Part shown: in pieces, positions 17,332-26,335 of the stretch
How positions within the stretch are numbered: position 1 is the stretch's first letter
Layout of the letters: each line of letters begins with the position of its first letter
Assembly: GCA_017442855.1 (NCBI GenBank)
Contig: JAFSPM010000024.1
Location: 62,001-126,000, forward strand
Source of the DNA: Bacteroidaceae bacterium
Lineage (GTDB): Bacteria; Bacteroidota; Bacteroidia; Bacteroidales; Bacteroidaceae
Direction: 5' to 3'
DNA: 64,000 bases
Position numbers and translations under genes: made by a program
Notes under the pieces: model-generated
What the model saw: only the letters and a program-made list of their open reading frames with translations
The model's database searches: none
Told to the model about the DNA's origin: nothing

Positions 17332-18330
17332 TTATGATTTTTTATTCAAAAAGGCACGGGCGGCTTCTATAATAGTGTCGATGCCTTGTGCTTGGTCAGC
17401 TGGGTCGAGACCTACCTGTATATTTGGCTCTATACCAAATTCTATCTGCTGCATCTCTGCATCGAACATCGGACAGGCACTGAAGCGAACGCCCCATCCG
17501 TTGGGTAGTTCCGAACTGAACGGCATACCTGACCCACCGCCTGTATGGTCGCCCATGATGATGGCCTGTGGCATGTAGCGCATGGAGTTGACAAAGTCGT
17601 TGGTGGCACTGTAACTATGGCGGTTGGCAAGTACCACCACGGGCTTCTGCCAACGCACACCATCGGAAGGTTCGATATACATAGGTTCTGGCTCAGAGAA
17701 GTCGCTATGTCCCTTACCTGTCTTGTGGCACATGTACCCTACAAGTAATTTCTCGTTGGTGAAACGCCCTGCCAGTCGGTCGGCATTGGTAAGATCGCCT
17801 CCTCCGTTATTGCGCACATCGATGATGAGACTATTGCAGATATCGAGGTAGCGTAGCATCTCATTCAGCGCATTGTTGCCGATGCCAGACGAAAAGCTGG
17901 TACACGACACATAGCCGATGTTGTCATCCAGGATGCGGTAGCGCAAGCCGCCACCGATACGATATTCGTGTCCTAAGTATTTCTCTATCAACTCTTCACT
18001 GTAGTTGCGGGGGTAGTCCTCATACCAGTTCCAATAACGTGCCGTGTTGTGGTTGGCATAGAGGTTCACATGTCCGTCTTTCAGCTCAGCCAGCATATTG
18101 CCCAGTATCTGGAAGAGCTTGTCGTTGCTCAGGTCTTCGGTGATATAGGGTTGGTACTGCCTTTTGACAGCATCCCAATCCACCTGTTTGTAGTCGAGGA
18201 AACAGTAATGTTCGTCGATAATCTGCCACAACGCCTCGAAGTTGCCTATGGGCGAATTGGCATGGTTTTCCTCATGCACGCACGAGGAGAGCAACAACAA
18301 CGACACGATCAATAACAACCAACGTCTCAT
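17332..18330 (-). CDS. S41-family peptidase, lipoprotein
   Basis: Predicted lipoprotein of 332 residues (lipobox LLLSSC, Cys17) with a C-terminal S41 (tail-specific protease/interphotoreceptor-binding) fold. IIDVRNNGGGDL and the catalytic-serine region NRHSYSATNDF are typical, followed by GDHTGGG. No PDZ domain is evident, unlike the larger S41 protein at 38572. The start overlaps the stop of the upstream DUF3316 gene by 4 nt (ATGA), so they are coupled. Likely periplasmic; substrate unknown. Confidence 0.9.
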   Translation of the reverse strand: MRRWLLLIVSLLLLSSCVHEENHANSPIGNFEALWQIIDEHYCFLDYKQVDWDAVKRQYQPYITEDLSNDKLFQILGNMLAELKDGHVNLYANHNTARYWNWYEDYPRNYSEELIEKYLGHEYRIGGGLRYRILDDNIGYVSCTSFSSGIGNNALNEMLRYLDICNSLIIDVRNNGGGDLTNADRLAGRFTNEKLLVGYMCHKTGKGHSDFSEPEPMYIEPSDGVRWQKPVVVLANRHSYSATNDFVNSMRYMPQAIIMGDHTGGGSGMPFSSELPNGWGVRFSACPMFDAEMQQIEFGIEPNIQVGLDPADQAQGIDTIIEAARAFLNKKS

Positions 18331-19124
18331 AGTTTCTGGAAGCGTTTGACTACGCCAATCATAAAGATATGGCTGTAGATGTGTGACTTAATCTCGTTGA
18401 TATGCGCCTGTTGCATATCCCAGACATAGGTGAAGCGCAGGGTGACCTTGCCAATGGGGTAGTCGGCTGAGAGCATCTGACGGAGTGATGGCGTGCTGAA
18501 AGGGGTGGTGACTTTTACCGTACCACCACGCTCGCCGATGGAGAATATCTCATAGTATGACTGTCCGTAGTGCGGCATGAACATCAAGCCCAACAACGGC
18601 ATACTGGCTTGGTAGCGGAGGGAAAGCGGCCGGTTCTTGATTTGCAAATTCCACAACGCCATGACAGAGACATCGATAGAGCCATGTACCCTCAATGACA
18701 CAGGGTTGTTGCCGTTGCGCATGTTGTAGGTAAAGCCTCCGTTGAGGTCGGCTGCCCCACCCATAAGTACGTCGAAGTTGTGGGATAGCGGCTGACGGTA
18801 GTACCAACCGTAATTCCAGTTGGCGAGGGCAGTAGCCGTCTTGTTGTTCTCGGCACGGTTGTCGGTATAGCCAAAGTTGCCCTGAAAGTAGGTCTGCTGC
18901 CATATCTTTCCCTGCATCAGCTTCGTTTGGTGCAATGTCTCGCGAGAGATACGAAACTCCCAACCCTTGTAGGTTTCGGGCGAGAGGTAAGTGTCTTGCA
19001 AAGAGGTGAAGCCGAGGCCGTAGGAGGTAGCACGGGTATAAACAATACCGTCTTGTGCATGAGCCTGCAAGCAGGTCCCTATACACAACAACCCAATACC
19101 CCATATTATCTCTTTAATTCTCAA
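18327..19124 (-). CDS. DUF3316-like exported protein
   Basis: A protein of 265 residues with a signal peptide cleaved near LQAHA-Q (about residue 23). The rest is rich in aromatic beta-strands (YGWYYRQPL, GGFTYNMRNG, MPLLGLMFMPHYGQSYYEIF) and ends in a strand finishing FQKL, which suggests an outer-membrane beta-barrel. From memory it resembles the Bacteroidetes DUF3316 family. It lies 1 nt after parC and overlaps the S41 gene, so it is part of the parC transcript. Function unknown. Confidence 0.8.
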   Translation of the reverse strand: MRIKEIIWGIGLLCIGTCLQAHAQDGIVYTRATSYGLGFTSLQDTYLSPETYKGWEFRISRETLHQTKLMQGKIWQQTYFQGNFGYTDNRAENNKTATALANWNYGWYYRQPLSHNFDVLMGGAADLNGGFTYNMRNGNNPVSLRVHGSIDVSVMALWNLQIKNRPLSLRYQASMPLLGLMFMPHYGQSYYEIFSIGERGGTVKVTTPFSTPSLRQMLSADYPIGKVTLRFTYVWDMQQAHINEIKSHIYSHIFMIGVVKRFQKL

Positions 19125-19125
19125 T

Positions 19126-21801
19126 TTAATCGAAGAGTTTCATTTGCCCAGTCAATTCATCTAAGATATCGCCTTGGCTTTTGTCAGCATCAGGATTCTC
19201 CATCTCTATTGCCTCATCAGCGGGAGCAGGAGCTGCAGGAGGCTCTGGGAAGCGGGTTGGCTCCAGCTCCTTGACGCTTTTGATAGTATAGGTAGTGAGG
19301 CGTTTGCCCTTGGCTTTGTAGCCCTTGATGGCGATAAACTCATCGGCATCCACCTCTATCTTGCCACGGAAGGCATCACCGCCTCCGAATGTAACTAAGA
19401 AGCGAGCGTAATACTGGTCGCTGAGCAAAAGCAAACGGTTTTCAGGGTTGTCGCCCAAGTAGTTCTGCTTGCGGTTGGTGGCCTCGAAGTTGAAGCGCTT
19501 TACGTATGGGAATCCCTTCTGCGACTCATCGTACAGCACAGCCGTCCATACCTTGTGAGGATCGAACTTCTCGATGACACGGATATTGTCATCATAGTGG
19601 TTGTTGGTGTCGAAGTCGGTGGTATAGAAATCGCCGTTCTCCAGCACAACCAGTATCAGCTCTCCATCCAGGAACTCGCCCAGCTGCTTGCCATGACCAT
19701 CGTAGTTGAGGCGTCGCACATCCTCGTCGAACCATACCTCACGGCCGCCTAACGTAGAGACACCATGCGCTTTGAGGGTGATGCGGTGGATGGGGAATTT
19801 GGTAAGGATGTTACCCATTGCCTGACGACCCTTGATGAGAATCTGACTAAAGTCTTGGTCAATCACCAGGTTCTTCAAACGTGGGTTAGGCTTGAGTGTC
19901 ACCTTGATGGTTTCAGCCTCACCGTTGGGGTTGGCAGTGAAATACAGCATACGGGAACCCTCTTTACCTTGCGTGATGGTATATTCGCGGTCATGTACTA
20001 CTGCTGTTATCGCAAAGCGTTTGATGAAGTTCCATCCATTCTTGCCATCTCGATATACCACGTTGTAGATGGTACGCTTGTCGTTCTTGTTGAAGAGCGC
20101 AATGTAATAGATGTCCTTGCCGATAAACTTCTTGTCGGCTACAGCAGTCACCACATAGCGTCCATCGCGGAAGAACACAATTACATCGTCGAGGTTAGAG
20201 CAGTTGCATACAAACTCTTCCTTCTTCATCTGTGAGCCATAGCCGATGAAACCTTCCTCACGGTTGACATACAGCTTCTCTGTGGCCTCGATGACGCGAG
20301 CAGAGTCAATGACGTCGAAGTTGCGTACCTCCGTACGGCGAGGGAACTGTGCCCCATATTTCTTCTTCAGCTTAAGGAACCAGTTGGCGGTATATTCTAC
20401 CAAGTTAGCCAGCAGCTTGTCAATCTCCTCAATGTCGGCCTTCATCTTCACAATGGCCTCTTCTGCCTTGTCGGAGTTGAACTTCAGGATGCGTCCCATC
20501 TTGATCTCCAAGAGTTTCAGAATATCCTCCTTGGTCACCTCACGCACCATGTAAGGATAGAACGGCGTGAGACGGTCGTCAATATGTTCGCAGGCAGCAT
20601 CGATGCTTTGTGCCTCCTCAAATTTCTTGTCTTTATAGATACGCTCTTCGATGAAGATCTTTTCTAATGAAGCAAAATGCAACTGTTCGAGGATTTCGCC
20701 CTTCTTGATTTCCAATTCCCTGCGTAACAGTTCCTTCGTGTTGTCAACCGAACGACGCAGTACATCGCTGACGGTAAGGAATTGTGGTTTGCGCTCGTCG
20801 ATGACGCAGCAGTTGGGGGAGATATTGATTTCGCAGTCGGTAAAGGCATAGAGTGCATCAATGGTCTTGTCGGACGATACACCACTCTGCAGGTGTACCA
20901 ATATCTCTACGTTGGCAGAGGTAAGGTCTTCCACCTGTTTTACCTTAATCTTGCCCTTGTCGTTGGCTTTCACGATAGAGTCGCACACATTGGCTACCGT
21001 GCGACCGAAAGGCAGTTCACGGATGGCGAGGGTATGGTTATCTACTTTCTCTATCTTGGCACGCACACGCACACTGCCGCCACGCTCGCCGTCGTTGTAT
21101 TTCGACACCTCAATGGCACCACCCGTCTGGAAGTCGGGGTAGAGCTTGAAATCCTCATTGTGGAGGTAGCCCACGGCAGCATCGCATATCTCGTTGAAAT
21201 TATGTGGTAAAATCTTGGACGAAAGACCTACGGCAATGCCCTCCACACCCTGTGCCAGCAGCAACGGGAACTTGACTGGCAGGTTCACCGGCTCTTCGTT
21301 ACGGCCATCGTAGGAGAACTGCCATTCAGTGGTTTTGGGGTTGAACACTACTTCTTTAGCAAAGCTGGTGAGACGAGCTTCTATATATCGAGGTGCAGCT
21401 GCTCCATCGCCGGTAAGTATGTTTCCCCAGTTACCCTGCGTGTCAATCAGCATTTCCTTCTGTCCTAACTGCACCAGGGCATCACCGATAGACGCGTCGC
21501 CATGGGGGTGAAATTTCATGGTTTCGCCCACAATACCTGCTACCTTGTTGTAGCGTCCGTCTTCCATACGCCACATGGTGTGCAGGATACGACGTTGTAC
21601 TGGCTTGAGGCCGTCGATGATATGAGGTACGGCTCGCTCGAGGATAACATACGATGCATAATCGAGGAACCAGTTCTCATACATGCCGCTCAATTGATGC
21701 TTGGCATTGGCATCATGGGTGTCGGTAGGTTTGTAGTCAGAGTGCCCTGTAGCTTCGTCTGTTGCGAAGTCATCGATGGGCTTGTCAGTGTCTTTACTCA
21801 T
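19126..21801 (-). CDS. parC: DNA topoisomerase IV subunit A
   Basis: GyrA/ParC-type subunit of 891 residues that cuts and rejoins DNA for chromosome decatenation. The quinolone-resistance region is HPHGDASIGDALV (98-110) and the catalytic tyrosine is Tyr139 in APRYIEARL. The breakage-reunion and coiled-coil domains run to about residue 500; the C-terminal beta-pinwheel lacks an obvious GyrA box, which favours ParC. The tail is acidic. The partner parE lies separately at 36144. parC diverges from glyS, and two downstream genes (DUF3316, S41) follow with 1-nt spacing and overlap. Confidence 0.93.
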   Translation of the reverse strand: MSKDTDKPIDDFATDEATGHSDYKPTDTHDANAKHQLSGMYENWFLDYASYVILERAVPHIIDGLKPVQRRILHTMWRMEDGRYNKVAGIVGETMKFHPHGDASIGDALVQLGQKEMLIDTQGNWGNILTGDGAAAPRYIEARLTSFAKEVVFNPKTTEWQFSYDGRNEEPVNLPVKFPLLLAQGVEGIAVGLSSKILPHNFNEICDAAVGYLHNEDFKLYPDFQTGGAIEVSKYNDGERGGSVRVRAKIEKVDNHTLAIRELPFGRTVANVCDSIVKANDKGKIKVKQVEDLTSANVEILVHLQSGVSSDKTIDALYAFTDCEINISPNCCVIDERKPQFLTVSDVLRRSVDNTKELLRRELEIKKGEILEQLHFASLEKIFIEERIYKDKKFEEAQSIDAACEHIDDRLTPFYPYMVREVTKEDILKLLEIKMGRILKFNSDKAEEAIVKMKADIEEIDKLLANLVEYTANWFLKLKKKYGAQFPRRTEVRNFDVIDSARVIEATEKLYVNREEGFIGYGSQMKKEEFVCNCSNLDDVIVFFRDGRYVVTAVADKKFIGKDIYYIALFNKNDKRTIYNVVYRDGKNGWNFIKRFAITAVVHDREYTITQGKEGSRMLYFTANPNGEAETIKVTLKPNPRLKNLVIDQDFSQILIKGRQAMGNILTKFPIHRITLKAHGVSTLGGREVWFDEDVRRLNYDGHGKQLGEFLDGELILVVLENGDFYTTDFDTNNHYDDNIRVIEKFDPHKVWTAVLYDESQKGFPYVKRFNFEATNRKQNYLGDNPENRLLLLSDQYYARFLVTFGGGDAFRGKIEVDADEFIAIKGYKAKGKRLTTYTIKSVKELEPTRFPEPPAAPAPADEAIEMENPDADKSQGDILDELTGQMKLFD

Positions 21802-21821
21802 AAAATAGTTCTAAATTTGTG

Positions 21822-21829
21822 CAAATATA
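21822..21829 (-). promoter_or_regulatory. Candidate -7 element of the parC operon
   Basis: The minus strand reads TATATTTG, which fits TAnnTTTG, 20 nt before the parC start. The -33 region is only a poor match. Confidence 0.45.
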
Positions 21830-21863
21830 CAGAAAATTGTAGAATTATTTGAACGGAAAGCAG

Positions 21864-21871
21864 TATCTTTG
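21864..21871 (+). promoter_or_regulatory. Candidate -7 element of glyS
   Basis: TATCTTTG fits TAnnTTTG, 37 nt before the chosen ATG of glyS. It lies back to back with the parC element; no perfect -33 is seen. Confidence 0.45.
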
Positions 21872-21908
21872 TGGCAATTTTATGAATTATGTGTAAAAAT
21901 TGAAGGTT

Positions 21909-23450
21909 ATGGCACAAGAAGATGTTTTCAAGAAGATTGTTGCACATTGCAAGGAATATGGCTTTGTTTTCCCCAGCAGTGATATTTATGACGGCCTGGC
22001 TGCAGTGTACGACTATGGTCAGAATGGTGTAGAACTGAAAAACAACATCAAGCAGTATTGGTGGCAGAGTATGGTACTGTTGCATGACAATATCGTGGGT
22101 ATCGACTCAGCTATCTTTATGCATCCAACTATATGGAAAGCCAGCGGACACGTTGACGCATTTAACGACCCTTTGATTGACAACCGTGACTCAAAGAAGC
22201 GCTATCGTGCCGATGTGCTGATTGAGGATGAGATTGCCAAATATGACGATAAGATTGAAAAGGAGGTAGCCAAGGCTGCCAAGCGATTCAAGGAAGACTT
22301 TGATGAGGCTAAGTATCGTGCAACCAGTCCAAAAGTGCTGGAATTGCAAGAGAAACGTGATGCGTTGCATGCTCGCTATAGTGCAGCCATGAACGCTATG
22401 GACCTGGAGGAGTTGCGTCAGATTATATTGGACGAAGAGATTGTTTGTCCTATCAGCGGTACGAGAAACTGGACAGAGGTTCGACAGTTCAACCTGATGT
22501 TCTCGACCGAGATGGGTTCTACTGCTGATGGTGCCATGAAGGTATATCTGCGTCCTGAGACGGCTCAGGGAATCTTTGTGAACTACCTGAACGTGCAGAA
22601 GACCGGTCGTATGAAGGTGCCTTTCGGTATCGCTCAGATAGGTAAGGCTTTCCGCAACGAGATTGTGGCTCGTCAGTTCATCTTCCGTATGAGGGAGTTT
22701 GAGCAGATGGAGATGCAGTTCTTCGTACGTCCTGGCACTGAGATGGAGTGGTTCAGCAAGTGGAAGGAAACCCGTATGAAGTGGCATCAGGCACTGGGCT
22801 TTGGTGCTGATCACTATCGTTTCCACGACCATGAGAAGCTGGCTCACTATGCCAACGCTGCTACTGACGTAGAATTCCTCATGCCGTTTGGTTTCAAGGA
22901 GGTGGAGGGTATTCACTCTCGTACCAACTTCGACCTCAGTCAGCATGAGAAGTATTCTGGCAAGAGCATCAAGTATTTCGATCCAGAAACCAACGAAAGC
23001 TATACTCCGTTTGTGATCGAGACCAGTATTGGTGTTGACCGTATGTTCTTGAGCGTGATGAGCGCAGCTTATACCGAGGAACAGTTGGAGAATGGTGAGA
23101 CCCGCGTGGTACTGAAGTTGCCTGCTGCTTTGGCTCCTGTGAAGTTGGCTGTGTTGCCTTTGGTGAAGAAGGATGGTCTGCCTGAGAAGGCACGCGAGAT
23201 TGTGAACGATCTGAAGTTCCACTTCAACACCATCTACGACGAGAAGGATAGCATCGGTAAGCGCTATCGTCGTCAGGATGCTGTGGGTACTCCTTACTGC
23301 GTAACCGTTGACCACGACACGTTGAACGACAATTGTGTAACCTTGCGTAATCGTGACACCATGCAGCAGGAGCGCGTGGCTATCAGTGAACTGAACAGTA
23401 TCATTGCTGACCGTGTGAGCATCACCAGTTTGTTGAAGAAATTACAATAA
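21909..23450 (+). CDS. glyS: Glycyl-tRNA synthetase, single-chain type
   Basis: Class II synthetase of 513 residues that charges tRNA-Gly. This is the eukaryote-like alpha2 form. Motifs include CPISGTRNWTEVRQFNLMF, the LRPETAQGIFVNYLN loop, motif 2 GKAFRNEI with the following REFEQMEMQFF, and motif 3 near IGVDRMFL. The anticodon-binding domain occupies the last ~130 residues. I use the ATG at 21909; an in-frame TTG at 21900 would add only MKV. An FKBP-like gene follows after 3 nt. Confidence 0.96.
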   Translation: MAQEDVFKKIVAHCKEYGFVFPSSDIYDGLAAVYDYGQNGVELKNNIKQYWWQSMVLLHDNIVGIDSAIFMHPTIWKASGHVDAFNDPLIDNRDSKKRYRADVLIEDEIAKYDDKIEKEVAKAAKRFKEDFDEAKYRATSPKVLELQEKRDALHARYSAAMNAMDLEELRQIILDEEIVCPISGTRNWTEVRQFNLMFSTEMGSTADGAMKVYLRPETAQGIFVNYLNVQKTGRMKVPFGIAQIGKAFRNEIVARQFIFRMREFEQMEMQFFVRPGTEMEWFSKWKETRMKWHQALGFGADHYRFHDHEKLAHYANAATDVEFLMPFGFKEVEGIHSRTNFDLSQHEKYSGKSIKYFDPETNESYTPFVIETSIGVDRMFLSVMSAAYTEEQLENGETRVVLKLPAALAPVKLAVLPLVKKDGLPEKAREIVNDLKFHFNTIYDEKDSIGKRYRRQDAVGTPYCVTVDHDTLNDNCVTLRNRDTMQQERVAISELNSIIADRVSITSLLKKLQ

Positions 23451-23453
23451 CCT

Positions 23454-24098
23454 ATGAATAGATACGCAAGACACATATTCCGTGCGGTGTCGCAGGTACT
23501 GCTGCTGGGTTTTGTGGTGGGTGCCATCATTGCCTGTGAGGAAATCAAGGAGCCGAGCATATATGACAACTGGGAAGAAAAGAACAAGTTGTTTGTTGAC
23601 TCCATCAGTGATTTGGCTGCGGGCAGGGTAGTGGCTACAGCTGCTGAGGCTGACGCCATGCAGATAGGTACTTATTACGCTATCGAGACCAATACCAGTA
23701 CCAACTATCAGTTGCAGTATATTTATGTAAAGAAACTGTTGTCGAATACTGATGGTATCCGAGCATATTTTACTGATGCAGCTACGGTGTATTATTATGG
23801 TACCGACATCACGGGTGCTCGTTTCGATGGTAACTTCACCGGCTATTCGGCCATTGACAACAGGACTCTTGACGGCAACGATAATTTGCCCACCTTGTTT
23901 AATACACCTTCTACGTTCACTATCAGCGGTAATATCATACAGGGATGGAAAACAGCTTTGCAGTATATGCGTGAAGGGGAACGCTGGATGGTGTTCATTC
24001 CTTATCAGAGTGCCTATGGCAAGAATGGCAGTGGCAGCATCATAGGGTATTCGACACTTTGTTTCGACATTATTGTCGATGAAGTAATAAGACAATAA
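23454..24098 (+). CDS. FKBP-type peptidyl-prolyl isomerase-like lipoprotein
   Basis: Protein of 214 residues with a lipoprotein signal (lipobox GAIIAC, Cys28). The C-terminal part follows the FKBP pattern: GWKTALQYMREGERWMVFIP, then AYGKNGSGSIIGYSTLCFDI, which aligns with the usual GW..al..M..G....iP..laYG...g.ip..stL.F. The middle is more divergent than typical FKBPs. It begins 3 nt after glyS and ends at a strong terminator, so it is the last gene of that unit. Probable envelope folding factor (inference). Confidence 0.85.
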   Translation: MNRYARHIFRAVSQVLLLGFVVGAIIACEEIKEPSIYDNWEEKNKLFVDSISDLAAGRVVATAAEADAMQIGTYYAIETNTSTNYQLQYIYVKKLLSNTDGIRAYFTDAATVYYYGTDITGARFDGNFTGYSAIDNRTLDGNDNLPTLFNTPSTFTISGNIIQGWKTALQYMREGERWMVFIPYQSAYGKNGSGSIIGYSTLCFDIIVDEVIRQ

Positions 24099-24103
24099 AA
24101 AGA

Positions 24104-24127
24104 AAACCCCGCTAATTGGCGGGGTTT
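24104..24127. terminator. Bidirectional terminator after the FKBP gene
   Basis: AAACCCCGC and GCGGGGTTT form a perfect 9-bp stem around TAATTG, with A-rich sequence before and T-rich sequence after. It separates convergent genes and can serve both. Confidence 0.9.
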
Positions 24128-24134
24128 CTTATTG

Positions 24135-24905
24135 TCAGACAATCAGTTTCGAATTGGTGATGAACTGAATAATGTTCTCCACTTCCGGACAACTCTCAAT
24201 CTCACTCTTGATACGGATGGCCGCATCCTGTGGACTGATATTAGAGTGATACAAGATGAGGTAGGCGTTCATGACGTGACGCAGTGTTGTATCATTCATT
24301 GGCTGGAACGTGTTCTTCTGCAAGATGACGGTGTTCACACCATGATAAGTAGCAGGGTTGCCCTTCACCATAATATATGGAGGTACATCCTTACGCAGAC
24401 GGGTACCAGAGAGGATGAGCGTCCAATTACCAATGTGTACATTCTCGTAGAGGATGACAGCATTACTCAGCACATTGTAGCTTTCAATTACTGTGTTGCC
24501 ACCGATGATAGTCTTCAAGCCCACCATCACATAGTCTTTCAGTACGGCACCATGACAGATGTGTACACCATCCATCAAGTGACAGTTGCTGCCTATAGTA
24601 GTGGCATGTCCGGCATTTGTAGCACGTGCAATCACCACATTCTCACGGATATCGTTATCATCACCTATAATCAGTTCCGTCTTGTCACCCTTGTACTTCA
24701 GGTCTTGGGGTTCGGTGCCTAAGACAGCCCCTTGATGAATCTTGTTACGGTTGCCCATGCGGGTACCATCTAATATCGTTGCGTGCGCGTAGATGTAGCA
24801 ATCGTCGCCAATCACTACATCATCGGCTATATATGCGAAAGGCTCAACGGTAACGTTCTTGCCCAGCTTCGCACCTTTTCCTATATAAGCTAATTCACTA
24901 ATCAT
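24135..24905 (-). CDS. LpxA-like UDP-GlcNAc acyltransferase (divergent paralog)
   Basis: Left-handed beta-helix acyltransferase of 256 residues with hexapeptide repeats (about 5-165) and an LpxA-type C-terminal helical domain (VPPYIMVKGNPATYHGVN). DLKYKGDKTELIIGDDNDIR closely matches LpxA. His118 (VHICHGAV) corresponds to the catalytic His125 of E. coli LpxA and His115 to His122. Residues matching His144, His160 and Gln161 appear changed. No lpxC, fabZ or lpxD gene is nearby, so it may be a second, specialised copy. It lies 38 nt after the RND channel gene and could be co-transcribed. Confidence 0.85.
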   Translation of the reverse strand: MISELAYIGKGAKLGKNVTVEPFAYIADDVVIGDDCYIYAHATILDGTRMGNRNKIHQGAVLGTEPQDLKYKGDKTELIIGDDNDIRENVVIARATNAGHATTIGSNCHLMDGVHICHGAVLKDYVMVGLKTIIGGNTVIESYNVLSNAVILYENVHIGNWTLILSGTRLRKDVPPYIMVKGNPATYHGVNTVILQKNTFQPMNDTTLRHVMNAYLILYHSNISPQDAAIRIKSEIESCPEVENIIQFITNSKLIV

Positions 24906-24943
24906 AAGTAAAATGATTAATTATTAATTCTCAATTTTCATTT

Positions 24944-26326
24944 TCAATTCCTGCCACCACCTAATGCAGCATAGAGGTTGATGACAGCCTGCATGCGGTC
25001 GTAGGTGTCACTCACCTCAGACAGCTGTGCGCTGAGGTATGACTGTTGTGCGCTCAACACCTCCAGATAAGAAGAGGTACCTAACTTGAACAAATCAGCC
25101 GTATCTTCTGAAGCCTTCTTAGCTGAAACTACCTGTACCTTGCGTGATTCCGATTTCTCAGTATTCATCTGGTATTGGTAGAGGGCATTGCTCACTTCGT
25201 TACCAGCTTTCAGCAAAGCTGTTTGGAAAGTCATCTTAGCTTTCTCCTCATTGGCCTTGGCAGCTTTCAGACCAGCTATCAGTTTGCCTCTTGCAAACAG
25301 GGGCTGCGTAATGCCAGCCATGAGGGTAGTCATGAACTTGCCAGGGTTAACTACCTGTCCCAGGTTGTTGGTCCATGATTCCTGTGCATTGATAGTGAGC
25401 TGTGGGAAGAAAGCAGCACGTGCACTGTTGGTGTCGTAATAGCAAGCTGCCAACGACATCTCTGCAGCCTTGACATCCGGACGGTTAGCAAGCATCTGTA
25501 CAGGAATACCTGTCAGGAAGCTGGTCGGCAACTGTTGTTCGTCAAACGTAGTGCGAGGAATCTGCTGACCAGGTACATTCAGTATCAGACACAGCGAATT
25601 CTCCATCTCACGAATGCTTTGCTTAATACCAGGAAGCGAAGCCATTACTTGTGCATAGCCTGTGCGGCTCTGCTCAACGGCGGCACTGTTCGTCATGCCT
25701 GCGTCTTTCATGGCCTCCATAGTCTCTACCGTACGCTTCATCAGTCCGGCTGTTTCCTCAGAGATCTGATATTGACGGTCGAGCATCAGCAACGTGTAAT
25801 ACATGTTGGCTACAGCCGAGATGATGTTGGTCTGCACGGCCTGCTGGTAGTACTGTGACTGCTGGTAGGTGACCTTCGCCTTACGGTTGGGGTTCAGCAG
25901 CTGACCAAAGAGGTCAACTTGCCATGAGGCAGCCACAGGTACGGCATAGGTCCATACGCTGGTGTTCATGGCATAGTTGAAGGTACCTTGTGGAGAGAGC
26001 GTCAGACTGGGCAGGTAAGCCAAACGGGCTGCTGTCAGTGATGCTTGTGCCTGCTCAACCGTCAGCTGTGCACTGCGAATGTCGGCATTGTTCTCTAATG
26101 CCTGTTCGATGAGTGCCTGAAGTTGTACGTCAGTAAAAACATCACGCCAAGGCAAATCACCAAAAGTCTCTCCAGCCACAGCATTGAGCGTATCAGTATC
26201 GGATAGCGGGTCGCGATACAAACCCTCAGTCACCAGGTCCTCTGGCCTTTCATAGGCTTTGTAGATGCGGCAGCTGCTCATCATGACTGCCGCGCCTACC
26301 ATACATATAATAATACTTTTCTTCAT
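24944..26326 (-). CDS. RND efflux outer-membrane lipoprotein (OprM/NodT family)
   Basis: Outer-membrane channel of 460 residues with a lipobox (MMSSC, Cys19). Typical OprM features are the early LPWRDVFTDVQLQALIEQAL block, two OEP helical repeats, LANRPDVKAAEMSLAACYYD, and the GGITQ-like MAGITQPLFARGKL near residue 340. It is the third gene of an adaptor-pump-channel operon and starts 9 nt after the pump stop, so it is the dedicated channel of this system, separate from the TolC homologue of the ABC operon. Confidence 0.95.
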   Translation of the reverse strand: MKKSIIICMVGAAVMMSSCRIYKAYERPEDLVTEGLYRDPLSDTDTLNAVAGETFGDLPWRDVFTDVQLQALIEQALENNADIRSAQLTVEQAQASLTAARLAYLPSLTLSPQGTFNYAMNTSVWTYAVPVAASWQVDLFGQLLNPNRKAKVTYQQSQYYQQAVQTNIISAVANMYYTLLMLDRQYQISEETAGLMKRTVETMEAMKDAGMTNSAAVEQSRTGYAQVMASLPGIKQSIREMENSLCLILNVPGQQIPRTTFDEQQLPTSFLTGIPVQMLANRPDVKAAEMSLAACYYDTNSARAAFFPQLTINAQESWTNNLGQVVNPGKFMTTLMAGITQPLFARGKLIAGLKAAKANEEKAKMTFQTALLKAGNEVSNALYQYQMNTEKSESRKVQVVSAKKASEDTADLFKLGTSSYLEVLSAQQSYLSAQLSEVSDTYDRMQAVINLYAALGGGRN

Positions 26327-26335
26327 AGATAGTCC

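Noticed and set aside
22191-23315. 374-codon open frame opposite glyS
   Set aside because: Antisense shadow of a clear glycyl-tRNA synthetase gene; no recognisable motif.
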